Source: Azospirillum tabaci (lineage in GTDB: Bacteria; Pseudomonadota; Alphaproteobacteria; Azospirillales; Azospirillaceae). Taken from it: a stretch of 64,000 nt of DNA. The stretch is taken from contig NZ_JACCJY010000007.1 of the NCBI RefSeq assembly GCF_014596085.1, forward strand, positions 163,993-227,992, read 5' to 3'. A program made the translations under genes and the position numbers. The notes beneath the pieces were generated by a model that worked only from the letters and a program-made list of their open reading frames with translations, had not been told where the DNA came from and did not search any database. Shown piece after piece: positions 1 through 7,928 of the stretch (the stretch's first letter is position 1; each line of letters begins with the position of its first letter).

Positions 1-1389
1 GACAGCTTCTTCGATCTGGTCCACCCGGCGGACCGGGACTCGATGCGCCGGATTCTGAATGACGTGCTGGAGGCCCGGCGTTCCGACTACCGGGGGGAGT
101 TCCGCATCCTCCATCCGCGCGATGGGGTGCGTTGGATCATGGCCATCGGGCGCCCCGTCTACGAAAACGGACGCCTGGTCCGGCTCAGCGGATTGAACAT
201 CGACATCACCGGGCGCAAGGCGATGGAGGAGGCCCTGCGCGACGCCAAGGCCAAGGCCGACGATGCCAACGTCTCCAAGTCGAAGTTCCTGGCCGCGGCC
301 AGCCACGACCTGCGCCAGCCGCTGCAATCCGCCCTGCTGTTCGCCGGCGTCCTGCAACGCCACGTCGATCCCGACAAGGGCCGCGCCCCGCTGGCGTCGC
401 TGGAACGCGCGCTGGAGACGCTGAAAAATCTTCTCGACAGCCTGCTGGACGTGTCGCGCCTGGATGCCGGCGTCATCACTCCGCAGATTGGCACGGTTCC
501 CCTGCGCCCGATGCTGGAGGAGATCGAGGCCGCCTATGTCCCCATCGCCGCCAGCAAGGGGCTGGAGTTCACAGTGGTCCCCCCCGCCTTGGATCTGGCG
601 GTGCGCAGCGACCGGCTGCTGCTCGGCCGGATGCTCCGCAATCTGGTGGAGAACGCCATCCGCTACACCGAGGTGGGCTATGTCCGCGTGTCCTGCCAAG
701 CCCAGAACGGCATGATCCGCATCACCGTGCAGGACAGCGGAATCGGCATCTCGGCGGAGCAACAGACCAAGGTCTTCGAGGAATTCCATCAGGTCGGCAA
801 CCCGGAACGCGACCGCAGCCAGGGCCTCGGCCTGGGACTCGCCATCGTGAAACGGCTGTCCAGGCTGCTGAACCATCCGGTGTCGGTTCGCTCCGAACCG
901 GCCCATGGGTCGGTCTTCTCCATCGAGGCGCCGCGCGCCACCGCCCCGACCGTCCCCCTTCCTGCCCCCGAAGCCGAGGCCACCCCATCCGGAGAAGGGC
1001 GGCTGGCCGTTCTGATCGAGGACGACGTCATCGTCCTGATGGGGCTGCGGACCATCTTCCAGGAATGGGGGTACGAGGTGGCCATCGCCGGATCCGCCGA
1101 GCAGGCGATGGAGCGGCTGCGCGGATTGGACCGCCGCCCGGACCTGATCGTTGCCGACTACCGGCTGCGCAACGGCCGGATCGGGACGGAAGCCATCGTG
1201 CAAATCCGCGGGTTCGTCGGATCGTCGATTCCGGCGATCATCCTGACCGGCGAGATCGGCACCGACTGCGACCGCGACGCGGCGGCGCTCGGGCTGGCCG
1301 TGGTGCGCAAGCCGGTCACCCCGAGGCAGCTTCAAAGCGCCATCCAGGATCTTCTGAACCACAATCCGTTGAGCCAGGCCGGGGACTGA
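1..1389 (+). CDS. Hybrid sensor histidine kinase/response regulator (5' partial)
   Basis: The reading frame is open from base 1, so the N-terminus lies outside the window. In order it shows the end of a PAS/PAC fold (up to about codon 70), a HisKA dimerisation helix with the phospho-acceptor His at codon 304-306 in the motif SHDLRQPL, a HATPase domain with N box (NLVENAIRY), G1 (DSGIGIS) and G2 (GLGLGLAIV), and a C-terminal receiver with an acidic pair near 1015, the phospho-acceptor Asp at 1156 (VADYRLR) and the conserved Lys in VRKPVTP. It is therefore a hybrid kinase ending in a receiver, probably soluble in the part seen. The signal and the downstream partner cannot be told. The Ala/Pro-rich stretch between kinase and receiver is a linker. 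Confidence 0.93.
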   Translation, partial: DSFFDLVHPADRDSMRRILNDVLEARRSDYRGEFRILHPRDGVRWIMAIGRPVYENGRLVRLSGLNIDITGRKAMEEALRDAKAKADDANVSKSKFLAAASHDLRQPLQSALLFAGVLQRHVDPDKGRAPLASLERALETLKNLLDSLLDVSRLDAGVITPQIGTVPLRPMLEEIEAAYVPIAASKGLEFTVVPPALDLAVRSDRLLLGRMLRNLVENAIRYTEVGYVRVSCQAQNGMIRITVQDSGIGISAEQQTKVFEEFHQVGNPERDRSQGLGLGLAIVKRLSRLLNHPVSVRSEPAHGSVFSIEAPRATAPTVPLPAPEAEATPSGEGRLAVLIEDDVIVLMGLRTIFQEWGYEVAIAGSAEQAMERLRGLDRRPDLIVADYRLRNGRIGTEAIVQIRGFVGSSIPAIILTGEIGTDCDRDAAALGLAVVRKPVTPRQLQSAIQDLLNHNPLSQAGD

Positions 1390-1434
1390 GCCCCTGTCCC
1401 GGCCGGGGAGCGATGGACAAAAAGCGGACCAGCC

Positions 1435-1463
1435 TTGACCGGGCAGTGGCGCTGCCCTACATT
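1435..1463 (+). promoter_or_regulatory. Sigma-70-type promoter for the 62-aa gene
   Basis: TTGACC (1435-1440) and TACATT (1458-1463) are separated by exactly 17 bp. The site lies 73 bp before the ATG at 1536. Directly after the -10 box is TTGTGCACTGCAACA (1462-1476), an imperfect dyad with the core TGC-ACT-GCA, placed where a repressor could act. Confidence 0.6.
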
Positions 1464-1535
1464 GTGCACTGCAACATAACGATAAGCCCTTTCCCGAGGG
1501 GGAGACGCCTTCTCAATCCTTTGAGGAGGTCCCTT

Positions 1536-1724
1536 ATGAACACGCCTTCGACTATCGCTTCCGCCCTTCCCTCCGAACGCGACATGCAGATCATCCGCCG
1601 CAAGGCCGCGCGGATGCGCGCCGACCATGTCCGGTCCCTGCTGGGCCGGCTGGCCGCGTTTCTGACAGGGCGGACGGCTGACCTCGATCCTCACCGCCTG
1701 GATGGCGGCCGGGCCGCCGGCTGA
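1536..1724 (+). CDS. Small basic protein, 62 aa, function unknown
   Basis: ATG at 1536 follows GAGGAGG (1523-1529) at good spacing, and a convincing promoter lies upstream, so this short frame is likely expressed. The product has a hydrophilic N-terminus, then an Arg-rich amphipathic segment (IIRRKAARMRADHVRSLLGR) and a polar tail. Small Arg-rich helical proteins of this kind are common in Rhodospirillales, but I do not recognise a named family. It has no signal peptide or membrane segment. The gene is monocistronic. Confidence 0.6.
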   Translation: MNTPSTIASALPSERDMQIIRRKAARMRADHVRSLLGRLAAFLTGRTADLDPHRLDGGRAAG

Positions 1725-1831
1725 CGACGGACGGCCCTCATTTTCCCTGACATAGCGGCAGTAATGGCCCGCAGGCGATCCGCGACAGCGGCGCCTCGCG
1801 GGACGTTTGGTCTTTGGTTGGAGTTTTTGAC

Positions 1832-2797
1832 ATGCAGAAACGAGCGGTCGCCCTGGGTGGCTTCGGTGGGTTCAACCTGCACGGCGCGGGCGTGCTGACG
1901 GCGCTCGACCGCCTGGACCGGATGCCCGACCTGTTCACGGTGACCTCCGGGCAGATCGTCGTGCTGGCCGCCTGGCTGCGCGGCGAGGACGTGCGCCGCC
2001 TGCTTCTCGAACACACCGGGGCGTCGGGCGGGCTGCTCCAGGCTTGGCAGACCGCCATGTTCGGGCACAAGGGCGTGTTCCGCCCGGTGCTGGGCGAGCA
2101 TGCGCGGCGCTGGCTGGATGTCCCGCTGTCGCCCTCGGCGGTGCTGGAACGGCTGATGCCGGCCCGCCAATACGCCCCGGTGCGCGACCGCGACACCGTG
2201 GCCGAGATCGCCCGCACCCTGAACGAGGCCGAGGTCGGCGTCGTCTTCAACACCTACGATTTCCGCTCCGGCAACGGGCTGCTTCACGGCAACGCCGCCG
2301 CCCGGCGCCTGATGGCCGGGGAGGTCGGGCTGGAGGACATCACCGCCGACGCGGTGGAAAGCGCCCTCTGGCTCTATCTCTACGGTTTCGAGGAAGCCCC
2401 CGGCGGGCTGATCGACGGCGCCTACCACCGCAGCATCATTCTGTCGGAACTGCACGGCTTCGACGAGGTGACGGTGGCCGCCCCCTTCCCCGTCTCCTGG
2501 ATCGGGCCGGTGCCGCGCAACCAGCTGGAGGTGGAGAACTGGAAGATCCGCCAGTGGTTCGCCAACTCCTACAAGGCGGAAGTGGCGCGGCTGCACCGGG
2601 TGATCGAACTGATGGAGCGCGGCACGCTGAACGACCCGGCCTACCGCATCCGCTCCCTGACCGAACTGCCGCTGCGCCGCCATTACGGCTACTTCGACTA
2701 CTTCACCGAGAAGGCGGAGGTGTTCGACGACGCGCTCGCCCAGGCGCTCGACCATTTCGGCGGCGGCCCGGCGCACGAGCAACGGCGCGCCGGCTGA
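1832..2797 (+). CDS. Patatin-like protein with altered nucleophile elbow
   Basis: Start chosen at ATG 1832, which has GGAG eight bases upstream (1820-1823); an in-frame TTG at 1814 is less likely. The 321-aa product begins with a patatin-type glycine-rich loop (ALGGFGGFNLHGAGVLTAL) and has the patatin DGA signature further on (LIDGAYHRS). Between them, where patatins carry GxSxG, this protein has TVTSGQIVV: the Ser is there but the flanking glycines are displaced. No signal peptide is seen. It may be a lipid acyl hydrolase with an unusual elbow or a catalytically dead relative. The family call rests on motifs only. Confidence 0.6.
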   Translation: MQKRAVALGGFGGFNLHGAGVLTALDRLDRMPDLFTVTSGQIVVLAAWLRGEDVRRLLLEHTGASGGLLQAWQTAMFGHKGVFRPVLGEHARRWLDVPLSPSAVLERLMPARQYAPVRDRDTVAEIARTLNEAEVGVVFNTYDFRSGNGLLHGNAAARRLMAGEVGLEDITADAVESALWLYLYGFEEAPGGLIDGAYHRSIILSELHGFDEVTVAAPFPVSWIGPVPRNQLEVENWKIRQWFANSYKAEVARLHRVIELMERGTLNDPAYRIRSLTELPLRRHYGYFDYFTEKAEVFDDALAQALDHFGGGPAHEQRRAG

Positions 2798-2821
2798 GCG
2801 GCTGAGAAAAGGCCCGGCGGG

Positions 2822-3436
2822 TCAGGCCGCGCGGGCCTCCACCAGCTTCACGTAGTCGCCCATCACGAAGCGGCTGTCCATCGCCCCCATGCCCGCCTGC
2901 GGCAGATGGGCCTCGTACCCGGCGGTGTAGCGGGCGCCGAAGGCGAAGCTCAGCCAGGGCGACACCACGCGCATCCACAGCCGTGCCGCCGAGCGCTCCG
3001 ACTGGGTGTAGTCGAGGATGCGCAGCGTCCCCTCCGGCTTCAGGATGCGCCGCATCTCGCGCAACACCGGCACCTGAAGCTCCTCCGGCAGGACACAGAA
3101 GACGAAGGTCGCCACCACATGGTCGAAATGGCCGTCGGGGAAGCCGGTGGCGGCCAGATCCAGCACCCGGAACTCCACCGCCCGCCCCAGCTTGTCCGCC
3201 CGCTTCGCGGCGCGGGCGAGCATGGCCGGGCTGGCGTCCACCGCGGTCACGCGGGCGCCGGCGGGGTAGAAGGGGATGTTGCAGCCGGTGCCCGCCCCGG
3301 CGTCGAGGATGCGCCCGGACAGGCCGCGGAACGTGCCCTGCCGCAGGCGCCGCTTCCACATCACCTCGTAGCCGAGGTCCAGGGCGTCGTAGAGCGGGGC
3401 GATGCGTTCGTAGGTGCGCACATAGCCGGTCTGCAT
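2822..3436 (-). CDS. Class I SAM-dependent methyltransferase
   Basis: The 204-aa protein starts at the ATG 3436-3434, preceded by GGGGGAG at suitable distance; an upstream in-frame start at 3481 would add 15 unlikely residues. SAM-binding motif I is ILDAGAGTGCNIPFY, followed by an acidic residue after the second strand (TAVDASPAM) and a motif near FVFCVLPEE. The arrangement resembles UbiE-like and phosphatidylethanolamine N-methyltransferase-type enzymes. The substrate cannot be assigned. The gene converges on the patatin-like gene with a 24-bp gap. Confidence 0.85.
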   Translation of the reverse strand: MQTGYVRTYERIAPLYDALDLGYEVMWKRRLRQGTFRGLSGRILDAGAGTGCNIPFYPAGARVTAVDASPAMLARAAKRADKLGRAVEFRVLDLAATGFPDGHFDHVVATFVFCVLPEELQVPVLREMRRILKPEGTLRILDYTQSERSAARLWMRVVSPWLSFAFGARYTAGYEAHLPQAGMGAMDSRFVMGDYVKLVEARAA

Positions 3437-3595
3437 GGTTCGAGACTCCCCCGAAGCGGCCCACGCGCGCCACAACCCCACCCCTCAGAGGCGGAGGGCC
3501 GGAAGCGCGTTTCGCCTGTTCTTCCTTTCATAGCAGGCGAATGTGACGGATCATCGCGCCTGGGGTCCAAAGCCCGAAAACGGAATGGAGATGGC

Positions 3596-3925
3596 ATGGA
3601 TGCGCTGAACCCGGCGGCGGAGGCCCGCCGTCAGGCCGGACTGGAAATCCAGGCGCTGGCCGAGGATTTCGAACAGAGCGACGAGGCCGCCTTCCTGCGG
3701 ATGCGCATCATCGGCGGGGTGGTGGCGGGGGTGGTGACGCTGGTCCTGCTGGTGCTGCTGACCGCGGGGGCGGACTGGCGCTATCTGTTCGGCTTCTGGG
3801 TGGTGATCGTCGGCTTCACCTGGATCGGCTACGCCGTGTCCGTCTACCGCCAGCGGCAGCAGACCGCGCGGCTGCGCGCCCTGGCGACCCGCTGGCTGAC
3901 CGGCGGAACCGTCCCACCAGTCTGA
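3596..3925 (+). CDS. Small two-helix membrane protein
   Basis: This 109-aa protein starts at ATG 3596 after GGAG (3588-3591). A charged N-terminal helix of about 35 residues is followed by two hydrophobic segments (IIGGVVAGVVTLVLLVLL and YLFGFWVVIVGFTWIGYAV) separated by a short polar loop, then an Arg/Gln-rich cytoplasmic tail. It is predicted to be an inner-membrane protein of unknown role. It converges with the next minus-strand gene, 27 bp away. Confidence 0.7.
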   Translation: MDALNPAAEARRQAGLEIQALAEDFEQSDEAAFLRMRIIGGVVAGVVTLVLLVLLTAGADWRYLFGFWVVIVGFTWIGYAVSVYRQRQQTARLRALATRWLTGGTVPPV

Positions 3926-3952
3926 GAGGGCCGGTCCAAGGAGGGCATAGGG

Positions 3953-4282
3953 TCAGGAGGCGCGCGAACCGCGGCGCTTGCGGCGGCGCTGAAAACGCTG
4001 GATGCGCTCGATCACTTCGCCCATGTCCGCCGCTTCTTCCACCTCGCCGAGATGCAGGAGGACGCGGATGTAGGTGTCGATCAGGCCGAGAACGGCCTCC
4101 TCGTCCGTCACGCCGTAGGCCGCCTGGCCCAAAGCATCGACGATCAGGGTCCCGCTGTCGGCCAGCGCCTCGGCCACCTCGTTGATGGCGCGATCGAGGG
4201 CTGTGTCATCCCCCTCCGGCGCTTCCAGCACCGGATCGAGGATGTCGGGAAAGGAAAGCCGGTCGGCGGGATAGCCAGCCAT
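3953..4282 (-). CDS. Small acidic protein with basic tail, function unknown
   Basis: The 109-aa product starts at ATG 4282-4280, with GGAGAG about 7 bases upstream. The body is acidic and helical (EAPEGDDTALDRAINEVAEA), while the last 16 residues are strongly basic (RFQRRRKRRGSRAS), a pattern that could contact RNA or DNA. I do not recognise the family. It lies downstream of the RNase J-like gene in the same direction, but a terminator-like hairpin stands between them, so the two are probably separate units. Confidence 0.6.
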   Translation of the reverse strand: MAGYPADRLSFPDILDPVLEAPEGDDTALDRAINEVAEALADSGTLIVDALGQAAYGVTDEEAVLGLIDTYIRVLLHLGEVEEAADMGEVIERIQRFQRRRKRRGSRAS

Positions 4283-4297
4283 GGGCAACTCTCCAAG

Positions 4298-4325
4298 AAA
4301 AAACAGGGCCGTGAACCGGCCCCTG
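4298..4325 (-). terminator. Rho-independent terminator after the RNase J-like gene
   Basis: Read on the minus strand, CAGGG and CCG pair with CGG and CCCTG around a 5-nt loop (one bulged G), followed directly by six T. It lies about 85 bp past the stop of the RNase J-like gene and just before the Shine-Dalgarno of the next gene. Confidence 0.6.
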
Positions 4326-4407
4326 GTGCGCGCGAACGGAGGGCGGGTGTCCCCCTTCTGGTGTTTCGTGGCCCTATGAAACGTGACGGTAAGGAAGGAT
4401 GGCCGCG

Positions 4408-6018
4408 TCAGGCGGCCATCGATTCCAGGGCTTCCGCCAAGGCGTCCGCATCCTCCGCGACGGGGAGACCCGTCCAGGGGATCAGTTCGCGCCCGGTGTT
4501 GGCGAGGCGCTTGGCCTCCATATGGCCGATCACCGCGGTGCCTTCCCGCGCGATCCGCAGGATGTCGCCGTCCTCCGGAACCAGCGCCCGCTCCACGCCA
4601 CAGGCGCGGGCGAGGCGGGCGTGGGCCTCCAGATGCTCGATGGTGCCGTGCACCGGCACGGAGAAGCGCGGGCGGATCAGGTCGTACATGCGGATCAGGT
4701 CATCCCGCTTCGGGTGGCCCGACACATGCACCGGCGCGTCGGCCGGGGTCACCACCGTCACGCCCTTGGCCTTCAGATGGTCCTGCACGTCGGCCAGCAC
4801 CACCTCGTTGCCGGGGATGGCGCGGGCGGAGAAGATCACCGTGTCGCCGCTCTCCAGCCAGAGGTCGCGATGGCCGTCGCGGGCCAGCCGGCTGAGCGCC
4901 GCCCGTTCCTCGCCCTGGCTTCCGGTGCACAGGAAGACGAGGTTCCGGCGCGGCGTCCAGGAGGCTTCCATGATGGAGATGAACTCCGGAGCCTTCTCCA
5001 GATAGCCGCTGGCGCGGGCCGCCTTCTCCATGCGCAGCATCGACCGGCCGACCAGCACCACCTTGCGGTCATGGGCCGCCGCGGCCTCCGCCACCGCCTG
5101 CATGCGGGCGACGTTGGACGCGAAGCCGGTCACCGCGATGGCGCCCTTGCGCCCGGCGAAGGCCTCGATCAGGCCGGCGCGGGCGTCCGCCTCAGACCCC
5201 GTGGTGCCGTCGACGTTGGCGTTGGTGCTGTCGCACATCATCGCCAGCACGCCCCGGTCGCCCAGCCGCTTCAGCGCGTCCAGATCCATGGTCGGGCCGA
5301 CCAGCGGGTGCGGATCGAACTTCCAGTCGCCGGTGTGCAGGACCGTGCCGGCCTTGGTGTGGATCGCCACCGACACCGGCTCGGGGATCGAGTGGGTGAC
5401 GGTGATCGTCTCGATGCCGAAGGGGCCGATCTCGAAGGAGGCGCCCGGCTCGAACACCCGGATGCGGGCGTGGCGCAGGCCGCCGGTCTCCTTCAGCCGG
5501 TCACGGATCACGTGCGCGGCGAAGGGAGTCGCGTAGATCGGGCATTCCAGCCCCGGCCACAGATGGTGGATGGCCCCGATGTGGTCTTCGTGGGCGTGGG
5601 TGACGACCAGTCCGACCACCTCGTCCATCCGCTCCTCGATGAAGGAGGGATCGGCCATCAGGCTGTCGATGCCCGGCGCCTCGTCGCCCATGAAGGCGAC
5701 GCCGGCGTCCACGATCAGCCATTTTCCGGCATGGCCGTAGAGCGCCATGTTCATGCCGATGCGCGAGCAGCCGCCGAGCGGGATGAACAGGATTTCGTCG
5801 TTGCCCGGCACCGGGCCGGGTACCGGCGCGCCGGGCGGACGGGTCGCCTTTGGGCGCTCGTAGGGCTTGGGGTTCTGGTTCTTCTGGAAACGCGGGCCGC
5901 CGGACTTGCCGCTGCGCACATCGCCAACAATCGTGTTCGGGCGGTTGCCGCCAAAATTCGAGTTCGGGCGGTTGCCGCCCTTGGGCGCCGCGCGGCGGCG
6001 CTTGTTATCAAACGTCAT
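4408..6018 (-). CDS. RNase J-like metallo-beta-lactamase ribonuclease
   Basis: The protein has 536 aa. Residues 1-72 are an Arg/Asn/Gly/Pro-rich extension that is not part of the RNase J fold. The metallo-beta-lactamase core follows: THAHEDH (H141, H143, D145, H146), TGDWKFDP, CDSTNAN, then the beta-CASP part with CTGSQGEE, VSGHPKRDDL and PVHGTIEHL. The protein stops soon after the core (about 40 residues past GDILRI), so the roughly 100-residue C-terminal domain of standard RNase J seems largely absent. The start is supported by AAGGA just upstream of the ATG. RNase J enzymes act in 5'-exonucleolytic and endonucleolytic mRNA and rRNA processing. This one may be a second, divergent copy. Confidence 0.85.
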   Translation of the reverse strand: MTFDNKRRRAAPKGGNRPNSNFGGNRPNTIVGDVRSGKSGGPRFQKNQNPKPYERPKATRPPGAPVPGPVPGNDEILFIPLGGCSRIGMNMALYGHAGKWLIVDAGVAFMGDEAPGIDSLMADPSFIEERMDEVVGLVVTHAHEDHIGAIHHLWPGLECPIYATPFAAHVIRDRLKETGGLRHARIRVFEPGASFEIGPFGIETITVTHSIPEPVSVAIHTKAGTVLHTGDWKFDPHPLVGPTMDLDALKRLGDRGVLAMMCDSTNANVDGTTGSEADARAGLIEAFAGRKGAIAVTGFASNVARMQAVAEAAAAHDRKVVLVGRSMLRMEKAARASGYLEKAPEFISIMEASWTPRRNLVFLCTGSQGEERAALSRLARDGHRDLWLESGDTVIFSARAIPGNEVVLADVQDHLKAKGVTVVTPADAPVHVSGHPKRDDLIRMYDLIRPRFSVPVHGTIEHLEAHARLARACGVERALVPEDGDILRIAREGTAVIGHMEAKRLANTGRELIPWTGLPVAEDADALAEALESMAA

Positions 6019-6574
6019 TCGTCCTTCTGCTTCACAACATCTCAGCCGGCATTCAACGCTGCCGGACGGGCGTGCATCGCGTGTCGATGCGGATCTCGGG
6101 GGTCTCCCCGGCCATCGGCGGCGCCAGGACCGTGGGGATGGGTCGAGGCGGCCGGCCGAACCGGCCAGGGAGAGCGGTGTTCGAGCCAGTAATCCAGATG
6201 AAGACGCCGGTCAACCGCTGAATCATGACCCGGAAAGGGGTTCGCCGGTCGGTCACCCGAAGGTTACGGCCATCCGCCGGCGATGTTGCACATATGTTTC
6301 CTTCGCCGCGGCGTTCAAGGGGGCGCTGGACCCCGATCGTCCGCTGCGTTCGCGCGGAACGGCGCAGGCGGCGTGGATGCTGGGGTTGCGGGCTCCTCAG
6401 AGCGCTCCGGTTGGCTGGCCTGTTCTGGGCGCATGGCAAAGACATAACCAAAGACGTGGCCAAAGACGTGGCCAAAGACATGGCAAAGCCACCGCCGGGC
6501 CGCGATCCTTCGCCGCCTCCCCTGTTGTTTTCGAACGCCCGGCGAACGGGCACCGTCCAAGTGGGGAGCATCCC
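6019..6574. other. 556-bp divergent intergenic region
   Basis: It separates the RNase J-like gene (minus) from the BON-domain gene (plus) and must hold both promoters. The short frames crossing it have no ribosome-binding site or coding character. The only clear structure is a 12-bp tandem repeat at 6432-6479. I could not place promoter boxes with confidence. Confidence 0.5.
6432..6479 (+). repeat. Four tandem 12-bp units upstream of the BON-domain gene
   Basis: Four consecutive 12-bp units ending in CAAAGAC (consensus GTGGCCAAAGAC) occur here, the middle two identical, with a degenerate fifth unit behind. They lie about 95 bp upstream of the ATG at 6575. Confidence 0.85.
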
Positions 6575-7870
6575 ATGTCCGACTATGAATCCAGGTGGAG
6601 GAACGATCAGGGCTACCGCCGCGACGACGACCGGTGGGAGCGCGACCGCGGACGCGGCGAAAGCCGCGAGTGGAGCGCCGGTTCTTACCAGAACCGTGGC
6701 CGTGACGAGTTCGGTCAATCGAATTGGGGCCAATCCGGATCGGGCCAGTCTGGCCGTTCCAGCATGATGGGTGGCGGGGGCCGCCAGCCCGGCTACGGCT
6801 ATGAGGGCCAGGGCCGCGAAGGCTTCGATTATGGCCGCGACTATTGGCGCCAGCAGGAAGGCCGGGGTGATTACGGCCAGGGCTCCTATGGTCAAGGCTC
6901 CTACGGCCAGGGCTCCGGCAGTCGCGACTACAGTCGTGATTATGGGGGCCGTGATTATGGGAGCCGCGATTATGGGGGCCGCGACTACGGCTCCCGCGGT
7001 TCCTTCGGCCAGGGCCAGCGCGACTGGCGCTCCCGCGACGACCGCCAAAACTACGAAGACCGCAGCGACTATGGTCAGGACTTCGGCTACCGCGGCGGCT
7101 TCGGGCGTTCCGATTATGGCAGCCGCGACTACGGCGGCATGGATTACGGGTCCCGCGGCTACGGAAACCGGGACTACAGCAGCCGCGACTACGGCAACCG
7201 CGATTACGGCCGGATGGGTTATGGCGGCGGCAGCGGTTACGGCCGCAACGAGGATCGCGGTTTCTTCGAACGGGCGGGCGACGAGGTGGCCTCCTGGTTC
7301 GGAGACGAGGATGCGGAACGCCGCCGCCGCATGGATGCCCGCAACGACGATGCCGGCGCCCAGCACCATCGGGGCCGCGGCCCGCGCGGCTACACCCGCT
7401 CCGACGACCGCATCCGCGAGGATGTGAACGACCGTCTGACCGACGATCCTTACATCGACGCATCGGAGATCGACGTGACCGTCAGCAACTGCGAGGTCAC
7501 GCTGAGCGGCACCGTGGACAACCGCCGCACCAAGCGCCGCGCCGAGGACATGGCCGAGACCATCTCCGGCGTCCGCCACGTGCAGAACAACCTGCGCGTC
7601 CGCGAGCAGACCTTCGGCGGCACCGGCACCACCGCCGGAGCGTCGGCCATGGCCGGGCTCGGCACCACCGGGTCTTCCAACACCGGGATGGGCAGCACCG
7701 GGATGAGCGGGTCCACAACGGGCACGTCCGGCACGTCCGGAACCTCCAGCACGTCCGGGACCGGCATGTCCGGCACCAGCGGCACCGGCATGAGCGGAAC
7801 CTCCGGAACCGCGGACAGCACCAGCCGCACCAGCACGTCCAGCAGCACCACGGGCAGCAACATCCGCTGA
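6575..7870 (+). CDS. BON-domain protein with Tyr/Gly/Arg/Asp low-complexity region
   Basis: ATG 6575 has GGGGAG upstream. The 431-aa protein has three parts. Residues 1 to about 225 are low-complexity, full of repeated RDYGS, GRDYG and QGSYG units. Then comes a short conserved block with ASWFGDEDAERRRR and, near residues 275-345, one BON domain (IDVTVSNCEVTLSGTVDN, then the characteristic GVRHVQNNLRV). The last 80 residues are a Gly/Thr/Ser tail of repeated GTSGT and GTGMS units. BON domains are linked to envelope and osmotic-stress proteins, but no signal peptide is visible, so the protein may be cytoplasmic. A strong terminator follows. Confidence 0.85.
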   Translation: MSDYESRWRNDQGYRRDDDRWERDRGRGESREWSAGSYQNRGRDEFGQSNWGQSGSGQSGRSSMMGGGGRQPGYGYEGQGREGFDYGRDYWRQQEGRGDYGQGSYGQGSYGQGSGSRDYSRDYGGRDYGSRDYGGRDYGSRGSFGQGQRDWRSRDDRQNYEDRSDYGQDFGYRGGFGRSDYGSRDYGGMDYGSRGYGNRDYSSRDYGNRDYGRMGYGGGSGYGRNEDRGFFERAGDEVASWFGDEDAERRRRMDARNDDAGAQHHRGRGPRGYTRSDDRIREDVNDRLTDDPYIDASEIDVTVSNCEVTLSGTVDNRRTKRRAEDMAETISGVRHVQNNLRVREQTFGGTGTTAGASAMAGLGTTGSSNTGMGSTGMSGSTTGTSGTSGTSSTSGTGMSGTSGTGMSGTSGTADSTSRTSTSSSTTGSNIR

Positions 7871-7883
7871 CCGTGCCCGGCGC

Positions 7884-7917
7884 GCCCCTCCCGCCTTCGC
7901 CGGCGGGAGGGGCTTTT
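7884..7917 (+). terminator. Rho-independent terminator after the BON-domain gene
   Basis: A perfect 12-bp GC-rich stem (7884-7895 with 7902-7913) with a 6-nt loop is followed by TTTT. It ends the plus-strand gene that stops at 7870, just before the convergent GH15 gene. Confidence 0.85.
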
Positions 7918-7928
7918 CCTGTCCGCCG

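Noticed and set aside
6356..6381. GGAAC at 6356 as an EcfG promoter for the BON-domain gene
   Set aside because: No CGTT lies 16-17 bp downstream, so the consensus is not met.
6225..6767. Frame with Lys-Asp repeats across the 12-bp tandem array
   Set aside because: No ribosome-binding site, and it overlaps the start of the well-supported BON-domain gene; the repeat peptide is a by-product of the DNA repeat.
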